Below the pieces are notes generated by a model. It was given only the letters and a program-made list of their open reading frames with translations. It was not told the DNA's origin and made no database searches. DNA of 64,000 bases, taken from contig NZ_JAOUSF010000002.1 of the NCBI RefSeq assembly GCF_025660475.1, forward strand, positions 434,001-498,000. The letters run 5' to 3'. Both the position numbers and the translations under genes were made by a program. This document shows positions 1 to 8,906 of the stretch, piece by piece. Within the stretch, counting starts at the first letter, position 1; each line of letters begins with the position of its first letter. The stretch comes from Perspicuibacillus lycopersici. GTDB lineage: Bacteria > Bacillota > Bacilli > Bacillales > Caldibacillaceae.

Positions 1-384
1 CTCATACTCCCGTCGCAGCTCCCAGAAGGATATCGTTCCCTTCCCTCTGACAAACTCAAAATCTAGCGGATACTCGATACAATTCATTGGCCTGCTACGA
101 AAGGTTTGAATAAAATAGTGAATCGCATCTTTCTCACTGTAGGCAAAAATAAAGACAAAGCATTTCTTACTCTTTTTTAGTGAATAGACACGAACCCGAT
201 GAATCCCTAAAACATTCCGTTCAATCATTTCTGCTACTTTTTCATGATTCGCCTGCTCCAAATTAATCGCTGCAATATCATCCTCTAGTGATAGCTTTCC
301 TTCCTGTAGAAGATGATGAATGTAATGGGCTAGGATGGCTTCTTCCGTAATTAAGCAATCATAATATAATTCCTTTACTTGCAA
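1..384 (-). CDS. Unknown protein, 3' part cut by window edge
   Basis: An open frame runs off the left edge. It starts with TTG at 384, preceded by a good ribosome site (AGGAGTGAG). The visible 128 residues begin LQVKELYYDCLITEEAI and contain a charged helical stretch followed by a KKSKKCFVFIFAYSE strand-like segment. I do not recognise the family. It lies 42 nt downstream of the DnaB-like helicase gene on the same strand, so it is probably the third gene of that replication operon. Its function is unknown; a role in DNA replication or in the biology of an integrated element is only suggested by position. Confidence 0.7.
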   Translation of the reverse strand, partial: MQVKELYYDCLITEEAILAHYIHHLLQEGKLSLEDDIAAINLEQANHEKVAEMIERNVLGIHRVRVYSLKKSKKCFVFIFAYSEKDAIHYFIQTFRSRPMNCIEYPLDFEFVRGKGTISFWELRREYE

Positions 385-426
385 AAGACTCACTCCTATA
401 TTTTGTATATATTATGGGCATTCCGC

Positions 427-1677
427 TCATTTTCCCGTTGTTTCCTCCCAAATCCGCCCGGTATATTCGTTGTATTCCACATCAATCTTGCCGGTTGGAC
501 CGTTCCTATTTTTTGCCACAATGAATTCTATCGAGGAATCCTTGCTTGCTTTGTCATAATACTTTTCCCGATACAGGAAGATAATCACATCCGCATCCTG
601 CTCAACACTACCCGATTCTCGGATATCAGACATGACCGGACGTTTATTTGCTCTTGCTTCCACACTACGATTCAGCTGTGCTAAGCATATCACCGGGCAT
701 TCGAAATCCTTCGCTACTGTTTTTAGATTTTGGGAAATCTCTGAAACTTGATGATGCGAATTCACATAATGTAATTGCTGTGGCCGGATCAATGTTAAAT
801 AATCGATAAAAATTACCGGCTGACGATTTGGATATTGGTGCATGAGTTTGCGAATTTTTGCACGCATTTGTGCAATAGTTTGTCCTGCTTGGTCAAATAT
901 TTGAATATAGGTTTCGTTAAGCTTTCCAATCACACTAGCCCACCGTGCCTTATGGCTTTCACTTAACAGCTTCTGCGGATTCCGCAATTTGATTCGATTG
1001 TATTTGCCAGTGGATGCGATAAGCCTAGTGGTCAGTAATTTTTCTGGCATCTCTAATGAAAAAATAATCGGTAAATAGCCTGCCCATCCCACTTCTTTGG
1101 CAAAATGGAGCATCACATCGGTTTTCCCCATCGAGGGTCTCGCTGCGAGTATTGTCAATTCTCCATTCTGAAAACCACCAGTTATTTTATCGAGCTCTCG
1201 TAATCCAGAGGTGGCAATTTTCTCCTCTTCCTTTTCGATCCAAGGCGCCTCATACATTCGGTGTAATGCTTCCGTAATCGAGCTATGATCATTCATTTTC
1301 ACGTGATTAATTTTATCCAAGTGGGTGATTACCTTGCTAATTTCCCAATTGTCCTTCGCAGCAATCGTTAAAATATTACGCTTTTCCCGTTCCTTCCACT
1401 CTTCTAAAATTAAATCCTCGATTTCTCCAAATTTATCGATATCCGCATGGGCTAGCAATTCATTCAAATAACTAATTCCTCCAAAATAGGCAAGATTCGG
1501 CAAGGTGGAGAGCGTGATTAAATCCACGCCCTTCCCTGATTGATGGAGCTCCAACATCTGCATCATCAGCTGTTGATGACGTACCTCTACTAGCTGATTT
1601 GGTGTGATGATGGTATCCTTCATTAAATAGTTTTCCTTCATCAGGCTGCCTAAAAATGCCTTTTCCACTAGACTCAT
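427..1677 (-). CDS. DnaB-like replicative DNA helicase
   Basis: This is a 416-residue protein with the two-part layout of DnaB helicases. An N-terminal helical domain (about 1-100) resembles the DnaB N-domain. A RecA-fold C-domain carries Walker A ARPSMGKTD (179-187), Walker B VIFIDYL (288-294), the LAQLNRSVE motif (332-340) and SDIRESGSVEQDAD (350-363). It should unwind DNA at a fork as an ATP-driven hexamer, and it is slightly shorter than the usual chromosomal DnaB. Its start overlaps the stop of the upstream DnaD-like gene (ATGA), which indicates translational coupling. A pairing of DnaD-like initiator with DnaB-like helicase is typical of prophages and integrated elements, so this is probably not the chromosomal dnaB. 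That last point is inference. Confidence 0.92.
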   Translation of the reverse strand: MSLVEKAFLGSLMKENYLMKDTIITPNQLVEVRHQQLMMQMLELHQSGKGVDLITLSTLPNLAYFGGISYLNELLAHADIDKFGEIEDLILEEWKEREKRNILTIAAKDNWEISKVITHLDKINHVKMNDHSSITEALHRMYEAPWIEKEEEKIATSGLRELDKITGGFQNGELTILAARPSMGKTDVMLHFAKEVGWAGYLPIIFSLEMPEKLLTTRLIASTGKYNRIKLRNPQKLLSESHKARWASVIGKLNETYIQIFDQAGQTIAQMRAKIRKLMHQYPNRQPVIFIDYLTLIRPQQLHYVNSHHQVSEISQNLKTVAKDFECPVICLAQLNRSVEARANKRPVMSDIRESGSVEQDADVIIFLYREKYYDKASKDSSIEFIVAKNRNGPTGKIDVEYNEYTGRIWEETTGK

Positions 1678-2642
1678 TCCTCATCCTCTCCTGCATTCAT
1701 GTCATAAACAAAATACCGTGTTTTTTCCTGCTTTTCAGGGGGAGTCTCGCGTTTTACCTGTTTCATTTTCCATTCACGATACGCCTGCTCGGCTGCATGT
1801 ACCTCGTCCACTGAGGAATATCCTTTATCCACCCAGCTAAGTAAAATAGCTTCCACATACCGCCAATTTTTATTCCCATTTTCAACCGCCTGTTTCATCG
1901 CTTCCACCACCATATCCTCGGACAAATCATGACTCCACGCATTAATTTTTTCAAAAATATAGCCGTTCAGCGTACCAAAGCCACAGTTCTCAAAAAATCG
2001 AAAAGGATTGTCTACAGGCGCGTGCGCATTGTTGGTGGTGGTGGTGATTAAAAAATTCTCTTGGGTTTTCTCTGAAGTAGTCTCTGGTATTGGTGTAGGC
2101 AAACTGGTCACTGCGTGGGACGTTTTTCTCCCCTCCGCAAGACGTTGCTTATCTGTGGAGCTTGCACTTGATAGATTTTCCATACGCGAATGGTCATTTA
2201 TCGATGGCTTGTTTCTATCCTCTAGACATAATGAATCACATTCATCGACAAGAATAGGCTCGTCCATCGATTGCACATCGTCCGGTTCTGCTAACACAGT
2301 CTCACTCGACTCTATTTCACATAGCCGATCCAACATCTCATAATTAATCGTATACCATTTCGTTTTGTCGAACTTCGAACGATTGTAGTTCCCAGTAACA
2401 ATGACATTCATATGCTCCAGCTTTGTAATCAAACGCTTAATTGTCGACTTTGACCAAAAATCAAATTGCCCTTGCCAATCTTCATAGGTGTTATACACCC
2501 ATTTCTGCCCTTCATGAACATGCTTACTTTCCCCTAGCCAATAGTGAAGCTGCTGAACAAATATCGCCGCTTCCACCCCAAGTCTTCTCGCCAACGTCGG
2601 CAACACAAAAAACGGCCGCTCATTCACTAAAAACTTACTCAT
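1674..2642 (-). CDS. DnaD-like replication initiator (replisome organiser)
   Basis: The frame is open from 2678, but the start MSKFLVNERPF at 2642 sits about 8 nt behind GGAGAGGG and is preferred. The predicted promoter at 2685-2712 would start transcription near 2678, which also argues against the upstream ATG. The N-terminal part (about 1-105) is a winged-helix type seen in phage replication initiators (WVYNTYEDWQ, STIKRLITKLE, KTKWYTINYE). A variable acidic linker follows. The C-terminal DnaD-like domain carries WRYVEAILLSWVDKG, the YxxxILxxW-type motif of DnaB_2/DnaD proteins. Such proteins bind the origin and load the helicase encoded immediately downstream. Confidence 0.88.
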   Translation of the reverse strand: MSKFLVNERPFFVLPTLARRLGVEAAIFVQQLHYWLGESKHVHEGQKWVYNTYEDWQGQFDFWSKSTIKRLITKLEHMNVIVTGNYNRSKFDKTKWYTINYEMLDRLCEIESSETVLAEPDDVQSMDEPILVDECDSLCLEDRNKPSINDHSRMENLSSASSTDKQRLAEGRKTSHAVTSLPTPIPETTSEKTQENFLITTTTNNAHAPVDNPFRFFENCGFGTLNGYIFEKINAWSHDLSEDMVVEAMKQAVENGNKNWRYVEAILLSWVDKGYSSVDEVHAAEQAYREWKMKQVKRETPPEKQEKTRYFVYDMNAGEDEE

Positions 2643-2684
2643 AATAACCATCCCTCTCCCCGGTAAAATTATTTTCATTATCGT

Positions 2685-2712
2685 TATATAGAGTTTGGCG
2701 AAAAATGGACAA
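2685..2712 (-). promoter_or_regulatory. Predicted SigA-type promoter of the replication operon
   Basis: Read on the minus strand, TTGTCC (2712-2707) is separated by 16 bp from TATATA (2690-2685). It lies about 45 nt upstream of the preferred start of the DnaD-like gene and just outside repeat array 1. Confidence 0.5.
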
Positions 2713-2802
2713 TCGAATGGGGAAGTTTTTTGTATTTTTGGGGAAGGGGGTGGATGAGAATAGGTGATTACAAGTTTATTAGGGGATTTTGGGAGTATTG
2801 AT

Positions 2803-3573
2803 CACTTTTTTTGGGAAGTTCACCATAAATTTCGGGAATCTTCCTGTTTTTTTCGGGAACTTCACCTTAAATTTCGGGAATCTCCCTACTTTTTTCGGGA
2901 AGTTCTCCTTAATTTTCGGGAACCTCCCTGTTTTTTTCGGGAACTTCACCATAAATTTCGGGAACCTCCCTACTTTTTTCGGGAACTTGCCCTTAATTTT
3001 CGGGAACCTCCCTGGGTTTTTCGGGAACTTGACCTTAAATTTCGGGAACCTCACTGTTTTTTTCGGGAACTTCACCATAAATTTCGGGAATCTCCTTACT
3101 TTTTTCGGGAACTTGCCCTTAATTTTCGGGAACCTCCCTACTTTTTTCGGGAAGTTCTCCTTAAATTTCGGGAATCTCCCTACTTTTTTCGGGAACTTCT
3201 CCTTAAATTTCGGGAACCTCCCTACTTTTTTCGGGAACTTCTCCTTAATTTTCAGGAACCTCCCTACTTTTTTCGGGAACTTCTCCTTAAATTTCGGGAA
3301 TCTTCCTGTTTTTTTCGGGAACTTCACCATAAATTTCGGGAATCTCCCTACTTTTTTCGGGAAGTTCTCCTTAAATTTCGGGAATCTCCCTAGTTTTTTC
3401 GGGAACTTCTCCTTAAATTCCGGGAACCTCCCTACTTTTTTCGGGAACTTCTCCTTAAATTTCGGGAACCTCCCTATTTTTTTCGGGAACTTCACCATAA
3501 ATTTGGGGAACCTCCCTACTTTTTTCGGGAACTTCTCCTTAAATTCTGGGAATCCCCCAGTTCTTTTTCAGTA
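2803..3573. repeat. 21-bp-period tandem array 1 (core TTTTTCGGGAA)
   Basis: About 36 units of 21 bp form about 18 dimers of 42 bp. One half of each dimer carries TTTTTTCGGGAAC and the other carries TTAAATTTCGGGAA. The core is almost invariant while the six to eight bases between cores vary (TTCTCC, TTCACC, TTGCCC, CCTCCCTA). Long open frames exist on both strands (minus about 2779-3498 with FPKK/GRFPK heptads; plus about 2789-3769), but they have no ribosome site and follow from the 7-codon period. The array fills the gap between the 5' end of the DnaD-like gene and the 3' end of the DUF4353 lipoprotein gene. It is the same family as the arrays near 11.6, 16.1 and 17.6 kb. Confidence 0.95.
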
Positions 3574-3646
3574 CCTTCAACAAAAAAGCAGCCACCCTAT
3601 AAACCACATGGTTTGGCTGCTCTCTTTCAAAAGCTATCCTACTAAT

Positions 3647-5950
3647 CTAATTTTCAGATCCTTGCTCATTTTCTTCTGTTGTTCCAAATGGGTTCGATCC
3701 GCCTTGGCCGAATGGATTTCCATTCATCATTCCTTGGGAGTTACCTTCTGTTACACCATTTTCGTCTAAATATGTCATTACACTAGACATTGTAAATTCT
3801 ACTGTTAACTCGCCTTCCTCATAACTAGCTTCGTGATAAACGCCATCGCTATTTTCACCTGTTAGTACTCCGCCTGAGTGTAATGTATAGTTTTGATTCA
3901 ATTTCAAGTCTGGTGTACTAATAACAATCGTTTGGAATTCTTTTTCAGGGGTAATAGCAAAAATTTCCTCTCCGTTTTCATCGGTTACATAGACGCTCGT
4001 ATTCGCTTCTTGGTATTCAGAGAAGGTCATCATGATAGCATTTTGACTAGATTCCTCTGATACTCCTTGTGCCATCCCACTGCTTCCGGAAGCTACAAGA
4101 ATCCCGCCTTCGATGTCAAAAGTATTTCCGTAATCAAGTGGACCATTACCGTTATCGGTTGGACCATAGACAATAGCGGTACCACCGGTCATTTTTATGG
4201 AAGTATTGGAATCTAGTCCATCACCATTCGCATCGACAACTAAATAGCCATCTTCAATTAGCAATAATCCTTCCTCTGCTGTTTCTTCCTCGGGTTGACT
4301 AGTAGCCGCTGCCGTATCTTGATTTTCCGTTGGTGGTGCAGTCATTCCAAACTCATCACTTCCACCATTTGCATTGACTCCATCATCCTCTGCATGAACA
4401 TGATACGTTCCACCCGCAAAGGTTATATTTACACCTTCAATTCCCTCTAAGCTTTTCTCAATCGAAACTTCGCCGCCATTCAAGAGCACATCTGCGTCGC
4501 CATGAATGCCATCATCACCGGTGGTAATCATAATTTCCCCACCAGAAATGGTGACATCTTGATTACTATGGAGGGCATCGTCTAGGGAATCAATTATTAT
4601 TGTTCCTCCAGCTACATAAAGCTCGGCTCCAGCTTTAATACCCTTTGTACTTACCGTTTCTTCTTCTGTAGTTTGTTCATCACTAGCTTCACTCATATTG
4701 CCTTGAGCTTCACTAGGTTGTCCATTTTCAGAATCCCCCCCATTATCAGGTGGCTGGAATCCTTGACCATCAGATGGCGGAGTAAAATTAGCACCTTCCT
4801 CCATTCCTTCTGGCGGTGTACCATTCATTCCACCAGGACTACGCATATTTCCGTTTTCCTGGATTTGCTCGAGCACCTCTGGATTGTCTTGTAAAATTGT
4901 TTGAACCTCTTCCATTGTTTCGGCAGCTTCCAGTTTTTCCTTCAGCTCATCCGAAACATCGATTCCATCTAATAATCGATCAATATATGATGCGATGTCT
5001 GCTGAATTAAAATTAGTAGGACCTCCACCTCCACGTTCCATACCGCCACCCATTCCCATGCCGGCTTCTTGGTTCGTGATAGTTTCTGGGCTACCACCAC
5101 CTGCTGTAATCGTATACTCCCCGTCAACAATTGCAACGATTTGCTCCGCTTGTATCCCGTCACCATCGGCTTTAATGGTAAATGAACCATCTTCCAATAT
5201 TACATTACCTTTTGATTCCTCTTCGTCATTAGAAGCCTTTAGACCATCGCCACCTGCCGTTACCGTAATTGCGGCGTCTTTTACAGCTAGCACATCTCGA
5301 CCAACTATCCCATCATCAGTAGAAGTAACTTGGATAGTTCCACCAGTAATTTTTAAATCATCATTACTTTTTATGGCGTCATTAAAATTACCTTGAACAG
5401 TCAAAGCACCAGTCCCATTTATTGTTAAATCATCTTTACTAAAAATGGTCGCCGTTGGCTCATCCGTTGTGTTGTTTTCATATACATATTCTGTTGCATC
5501 TGATAGTACATTTTCTGTACCTTTTTCCAATGAAACAATTGTTTTATCTGCTTGTTTAACATCAATCGGTGCACTCGTTGTAGAATGGATTGTCACGCCA
5601 TTTAACACTAAGCGAACATTCCCTGTGTCCTCGGAATCAACAACAATTTGTCCATCCGTAAGCGTTCCATCAAGGACATATGTTCCACTTGTGCGTATCA
5701 AAATTTGGCTATCCTCCACTACTGCACCGCCATCACCATCAACGGTTGCTGTCGTACCTTCTAAATGGATGAAAGTAAAATTATCTGCCTGCCAATCCGT
5801 ATAGTAATCACTATCCTCATATTCTACTAGATTAATCACAACACCATCCTCATCCTCGGTGGCTGAATCAGAATTCCCATCACAGCCACTAACGAGAAGT
5901 GAGGTGCCGAGTAATAAAGGAAAGAGGATCTTTTGTAGTTTCTTATCCAT
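3647..5950 (-). CDS. Cthe_2159-type (DUF4353) beta-helix lipoprotein
   Basis: The frame opens at 5971, but ATG at 5950 (MDKKLQK) lies behind AAAGGACTG and is preferred, giving about 767 residues. The N-terminus is a lipoprotein signal with lipobox LVSGC (Cys about 23), so the protein should be anchored outside the membrane. The body is built of short repeats such as DDLKITGGTIQVTSTDDGI, typical of a right-handed parallel beta-helix and of the DUF4353 carbohydrate-binding family (Cthe_2159 binds acidic polysaccharide). A low-complexity Gly/Pro/Glu/Asn-rich insert occupies about residues 300-430, and the C-terminus is Gly/Asn-rich. It is the last gene of the VTC-DUF4956-DUF4353 set. The ligand here is unknown. 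Confidence 0.85.
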   Translation of the reverse strand: MDKKLQKILFPLLLGTSLLVSGCDGNSDSATEDEDGVVINLVEYEDSDYYTDWQADNFTFIHLEGTTATVDGDGGAVVEDSQILIRTSGTYVLDGTLTDGQIVVDSEDTGNVRLVLNGVTIHSTTSAPIDVKQADKTIVSLEKGTENVLSDATEYVYENNTTDEPTATIFSKDDLTINGTGALTVQGNFNDAIKSNDDLKITGGTIQVTSTDDGIVGRDVLAVKDAAITVTAGGDGLKASNDEEESKGNVILEDGSFTIKADGDGIQAEQIVAIVDGEYTITAGGGSPETITNQEAGMGMGGGMERGGGGPTNFNSADIASYIDRLLDGIDVSDELKEKLEAAETMEEVQTILQDNPEVLEQIQENGNMRSPGGMNGTPPEGMEEGANFTPPSDGQGFQPPDNGGDSENGQPSEAQGNMSEASDEQTTEEETVSTKGIKAGAELYVAGGTIIIDSLDDALHSNQDVTISGGEIMITTGDDGIHGDADVLLNGGEVSIEKSLEGIEGVNITFAGGTYHVHAEDDGVNANGGSDEFGMTAPPTENQDTAAATSQPEEETAEEGLLLIEDGYLVVDANGDGLDSNTSIKMTGGTAIVYGPTDNGNGPLDYGNTFDIEGGILVASGSSGMAQGVSEESSQNAIMMTFSEYQEANTSVYVTDENGEEIFAITPEKEFQTIVISTPDLKLNQNYTLHSGGVLTGENSDGVYHEASYEEGELTVEFTMSSVMTYLDENGVTEGNSQGMMNGNPFGQGGSNPFGTTEENEQGSEN

Positions 5951-5980
5951 TTGATTCAGTCCTTTTATCATCTCTATTAT

Positions 5981-6664
5981 TTATGCGGTAAAATTGCCAT
6001 CATAGCTTAACATGACTGCAGAATGAATACCCTTTAGCTCGGATATTTCTGCAACAATTTTCGAATCATTGTCTTTTACACGAATTTCATAGGTAACTTC
6101 TGTTTCATAGCCCTTCATAACAGATTTCGATTTTAGTGAAAATTTCTTTGTGTTTTCTTTAATCATCCGTTCAATTTCCTCGTTTGTAATTTCGTTATCA
6201 AATTTCACAACTAATAAATACGGATTTTCCACTTTTATTTTGCCTGCGAATAAAACAATAACTAGTCCAATGACAATAGAACCTACTACTGCGAGTAAAA
6301 TAAAGCCGGCACCACATAAAATCCCGATAATCAAAGACCAAAAAATATACACTAAATCCATCGGATCCTTAATTGGTGTACGGAACCGCACAATCGACAA
6401 AGCACCAACCATCCCAAGCGATAACAAGACATTTTGACTAATCCCCATAATCACAAGTGACGTCGCCATTGTCATAATAATCAGCGAGATATTAAAAGAA
6501 TGCGAGTAAATCACACCATTAAAGGTTTTCTTATAGACAATGTAAATAAAAAGTCCAAGTATTAATGCAAAGCCTAGGCTAAGCAAGGAATCCGTTAAGG
6601 AAAAGGAAGCAGTTTTCTCTAAAAAGCTCGATTTAAAAATATCTGTAAACGTTGTTGAATTCAT
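5981..6664 (-). CDS. DUF4956 domain membrane protein
   Basis: A 227-residue protein with several hydrophobic segments in its first 150 residues, including the conserved-looking stretch SIVRFRTPIKDPMDLVYIFW in a loop between membrane spans, as in DUF4956 proteins. The C-terminal 80 residues form a soluble domain resembling the cytoplasmic domain of such proteins. The start at 6664 follows GGAGAG. It lies 39 nt downstream of the VTC-domain gene and directly upstream of the beta-helix lipoprotein gene, so the three are likely one transcript. The biochemical function of the family is not established. Confidence 0.85.
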   Translation of the reverse strand: MNSTTFTDIFKSSFLEKTASFSLTDSLLSLGFALILGLFIYIVYKKTFNGVIYSHSFNISLIIMTMATSLVIMGISQNVLLSLGMVGALSIVRFRTPIKDPMDLVYIFWSLIIGILCGAGFILLAVVGSIVIGLVIVLFAGKIKVENPYLLVVKFDNEITNEEIERMIKENTKKFSLKSKSVMKGYETEVTYEIRVKDNDSKIVAEISELKGIHSAVMLSYDGNFTA

Positions 6665-6703
6665 TTTTTTCTCTCCTCATTTGTTTTTTAATATAAAAAT
6701 CGG

Positions 6704-7405
6704 TTATCCATACATTCGACTCAATTGATATTTCGAGTATGCCTCTTGTCTAGTGTCGGACAATTGAAGTAATAGCTTAATCACTTCCGGAAGATACTCA
6801 TCATATTTAACCTCCAAAATGACTAAATTCGGATCTAACACATCGACCATCGGTAGCTGTTTGTTAAACATATCAATATTTTGTAAACTCGACTGTACCT
6901 TGCAATCAAACGTAATCCGAACATTGCCATACGGATAAATCAATGCTTCCCGCTCATAGTCGACAACGGTTTGCGGTTTTATCAAATGATAGATCATCTC
7001 ACGATATAAATCGCGAATCAATTCGCGCTCGTCAGTCTCCATCCATTGAATATCCCCGACGCATATCCTTTCGTATTCCGACCGGGTAATAGTGCACTTC
7101 GATTTGAATGTTACATTATTCCGTTTACTTTTCCTCTCGAGATTAACTACTCGATCACACTTTTCGTAAATCCGAACCCGATATTTATCCCGGTTCAAAA
7201 AGCCTTCTTTCTTTTCGGTCAAAACTTTATTATCAAAGTTATCAAAGTACGTAGAACGGATATGATATTTCCCATCTCGTCCAGCATTTGGATCACTGTG
7301 CATAAAATGAAGTAACTTGTTACGAAGCACATAATATTCCGCATTGGAAATCGCATGCTTCAATTCTTGTCGTCCATTTGGATTAAATGAGGTTGAACTT
7401 GGCAT
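6704..7405 (-). CDS. VTC-domain protein (polyphosphate polymerase-like)
   Basis: A 233-residue protein with the tunnel-fold motifs of the VTC domain: RQELKH (12-17), HIRSTYFD (48-55), KYRVR (74-78), LERKSK (89-94), RITFD (163-167) and LEVKYDEYLP (197-206). In yeast Vtc4 the corresponding basic residues bind ATP and growing polyphosphate, and acidic residues hold the metal. The start at 7405 follows AAGGAGG. It is the first gene of the VTC-DUF4956-DUF4353 set. The motifs support a nucleotide- or polyphosphate-using enzyme; polyphosphate synthesis by this bacterial branch is inference from the eukaryotic family. Confidence 0.85.
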   Translation of the reverse strand: MPSSTSFNPNGRQELKHAISNAEYYVLRNKLLHFMHSDPNAGRDGKYHIRSTYFDNFDNKVLTEKKEGFLNRDKYRVRIYEKCDRVVNLERKSKRNNVTFKSKCTITRSEYERICVGDIQWMETDERELIRDLYREMIYHLIKPQTVVDYEREALIYPYGNVRITFDCKVQSSLQNIDMFNKQLPMVDVLDPNLVILEVKYDEYLPEVIKLLLQLSDTRQEAYSKYQLSRMYG

Positions 7406-7527
7406 TGTAGGAACCTCCTTTTATTTTTTTGATTCTTTCTACATTGCCAAGTATAGGGGCGGAATATGTCAGTGGGATGTCAAAGTTAACTTATTGTAAA
7501 TACTGTAAAGATTAAGCTATTTTGGGC

Positions 7528-7557
7528 AAAAAAATAATCCCAGTATATACCGGGATA
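7528..7557 (-). terminator. Rho-independent terminator of the NUDIX gene
   Basis: On the minus strand ATCCCGGTATATACTGGGAT forms a hairpin (7556-7537) followed by TTATTTTTTT. It lies 20 nt after the NUDIX gene stop and insulates the VTC operon downstream. Confidence 0.85.
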
Positions 7558-7576
7558 GGCTTTTGCTAGCTTTATT

Positions 7577-8194
7577 TTAATCAAAATAAACAGGTTCCTG
7601 CGGATTATGTAAATGTTTAAATGCTAATTGAATTTGTGATTCCGTGTTTCTCTCAACAGATAATGGTGGCAGCTCGTTTTCCGCAAAAAATGCAACCGCA
7701 TTTGTTTCCATGCCCTCTGTTGCTTGTCCGCCGATAATTTCACATTGGATAAACAGTTTATAGACGTGGTACGGAGATGGGGGATGCGGGTGGCGGATTT
7801 TATCAAAGACTGCGATTATTTTCGTCGCTTTCACGTCGAATCCGGACTCTTCTTTTACTTCCTTCACCGCAACTTCACTCGGGGTAAGTCCAATATCCCC
7901 CCATCCACCAGGCAAAGACCACTGCCCGTCCGCTTTTTCCTTTACCATTAAGATTTTATTCTCCCGAAATATCACGGCACGAATATCGACTTTCGGTGTT
8001 GCATAGCCTGTCTCATTCGTAAATAAATCTTTTATCATTTGCTTATCAACCATTGTATGCTCGTGCATAATTTCCACACTTAGCTCTCTAATTTGTTCAA
8101 ATCTCTCCAAGTCATACACATCTTTGGAATACGTTAATCCAGCCTGTGCAATTGCTTGGAGTTCTTTTGCCCATTCTAGCCATTTTGGTTGCAT
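7577..8194 (-). CDS. NUDIX hydrolase with N-terminal NUDIX_N domain (YjhB-like)
   Basis: The frame opens with GTG at 8227, but ATG at 8194 (MQPKWLEWAKEL) sits behind AGAAGGTG and gives about 205 residues, close to B. subtilis YjhB. The first 60 residues match the helical NUDIX_N region. The Nudix box reads GGWGDIGLTPSEVAVKEVKE followed by ESGF, keeping the KExxEE metal-binding core. The early Glu of the classical box is replaced by Leu, as I recall for this subfamily. Likely substrates are ADP-ribose or related nucleoside diphosphates. It is monocistronic, with its own terminator. Confidence 0.88.
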   Translation of the reverse strand: MQPKWLEWAKELQAIAQAGLTYSKDVYDLERFEQIRELSVEIMHEHTMVDKQMIKDLFTNETGYATPKVDIRAVIFRENKILMVKEKADGQWSLPGGWGDIGLTPSEVAVKEVKEESGFDVKATKIIAVFDKIRHPHPPSPYHVYKLFIQCEIIGGQATEGMETNAVAFFAENELPPLSVERNTESQIQLAFKHLHNPQEPVYFD

Positions 8195-8322
8195 GTTTTT
8201 CACCTTCTGTCTATATTCTATAGTCACCTTCCGCTCGTTATTCTACTTCGGTGGTGAATGCGACAACTAGTAGTTTTTATTGTACAAAAATTGCAAACAA
8301 CTTAAACCAACTATACAAAATA

Positions 8323-8781
8323 TCATTTCATTACTTTTTTAACTTTTTGCCGTTCTCTCATAAATTCAATGTATTTAGGTTTGAGAACTCTCGTTAACAT
8401 TGCCTCAATTGCTTGCCTTTCAAAAATATCCGCTATTTTATACCATCTGACATTTACAATACCTTTATGCTCTTTAAAAAACGGCAGCTGATGAGGATCC
8501 CGGTTTGTCCCTTTACTTACCTCTACCCAAGCTGCTTTGTAATGTCCATATATTCTACCACTTAGGTCATTTGCCATACCGATATATAAACATTCCCCGT
8601 CCTGATTAAAATAACCATATACCCCACTATCTGTTGTACATTTTTGTTTTAATAGATTTCTAATCTTAGCATTTCCTTTACCCGGAACGTATTCCTTTGT
8701 ATGGTCTACGATGCAAGAGTCCCATTTATCCACTGGCAGTAACTGTAGCGCTTCCAAAAATCTAGTAAATTCTTTGTTCAT
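8323..8781 (-). CDS. GIY-YIG nuclease domain protein
   Basis: A protein of about 152 residues with a central GIY-YIG fold. GVYGYF supplies the GIY strand and LYIGMANDLSGRIYGHY the YIG strand with its conserved Arg; a later Glu in ERQAIEAML could be the metal ligand. The frame begins with GTG at 8790, but ATG at 8781 has better spacing from the weak GAGATG site. Family members cut DNA (homing, restriction or repair enzymes). This small stand-alone version has no neighbour that tells which applies. Confidence 0.8.
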   Translation of the reverse strand: MNKEFTRFLEALQLLPVDKWDSCIVDHTKEYVPGKGNAKIRNLLKQKCTTDSGVYGYFNQDGECLYIGMANDLSGRIYGHYKAAWVEVSKGTNRDPHQLPFFKEHKGIVNVRWYKIADIFERQAIEAMLTRVLKPKYIEFMRERQKVKKVMK

Positions 8782-8906
8782 TTTACCCACATCATCTCAA
8801 AATTTTTTATGATGAATTACCATTCCACTAACTTATATTAGGTTACATTCTAGAAAAACGTGTCAATTCCTTCTAAATTTACAAAGTAATCGTTCCTTTA
8901 TACATT

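Noticed and set aside
2779-3769. Long open frames on both strands within array 1 as a novel heptad-repeat protein
   Set aside because: No ribosome site, both strands open, and the openness follows from a 21-bp period without stop codons in most frames.
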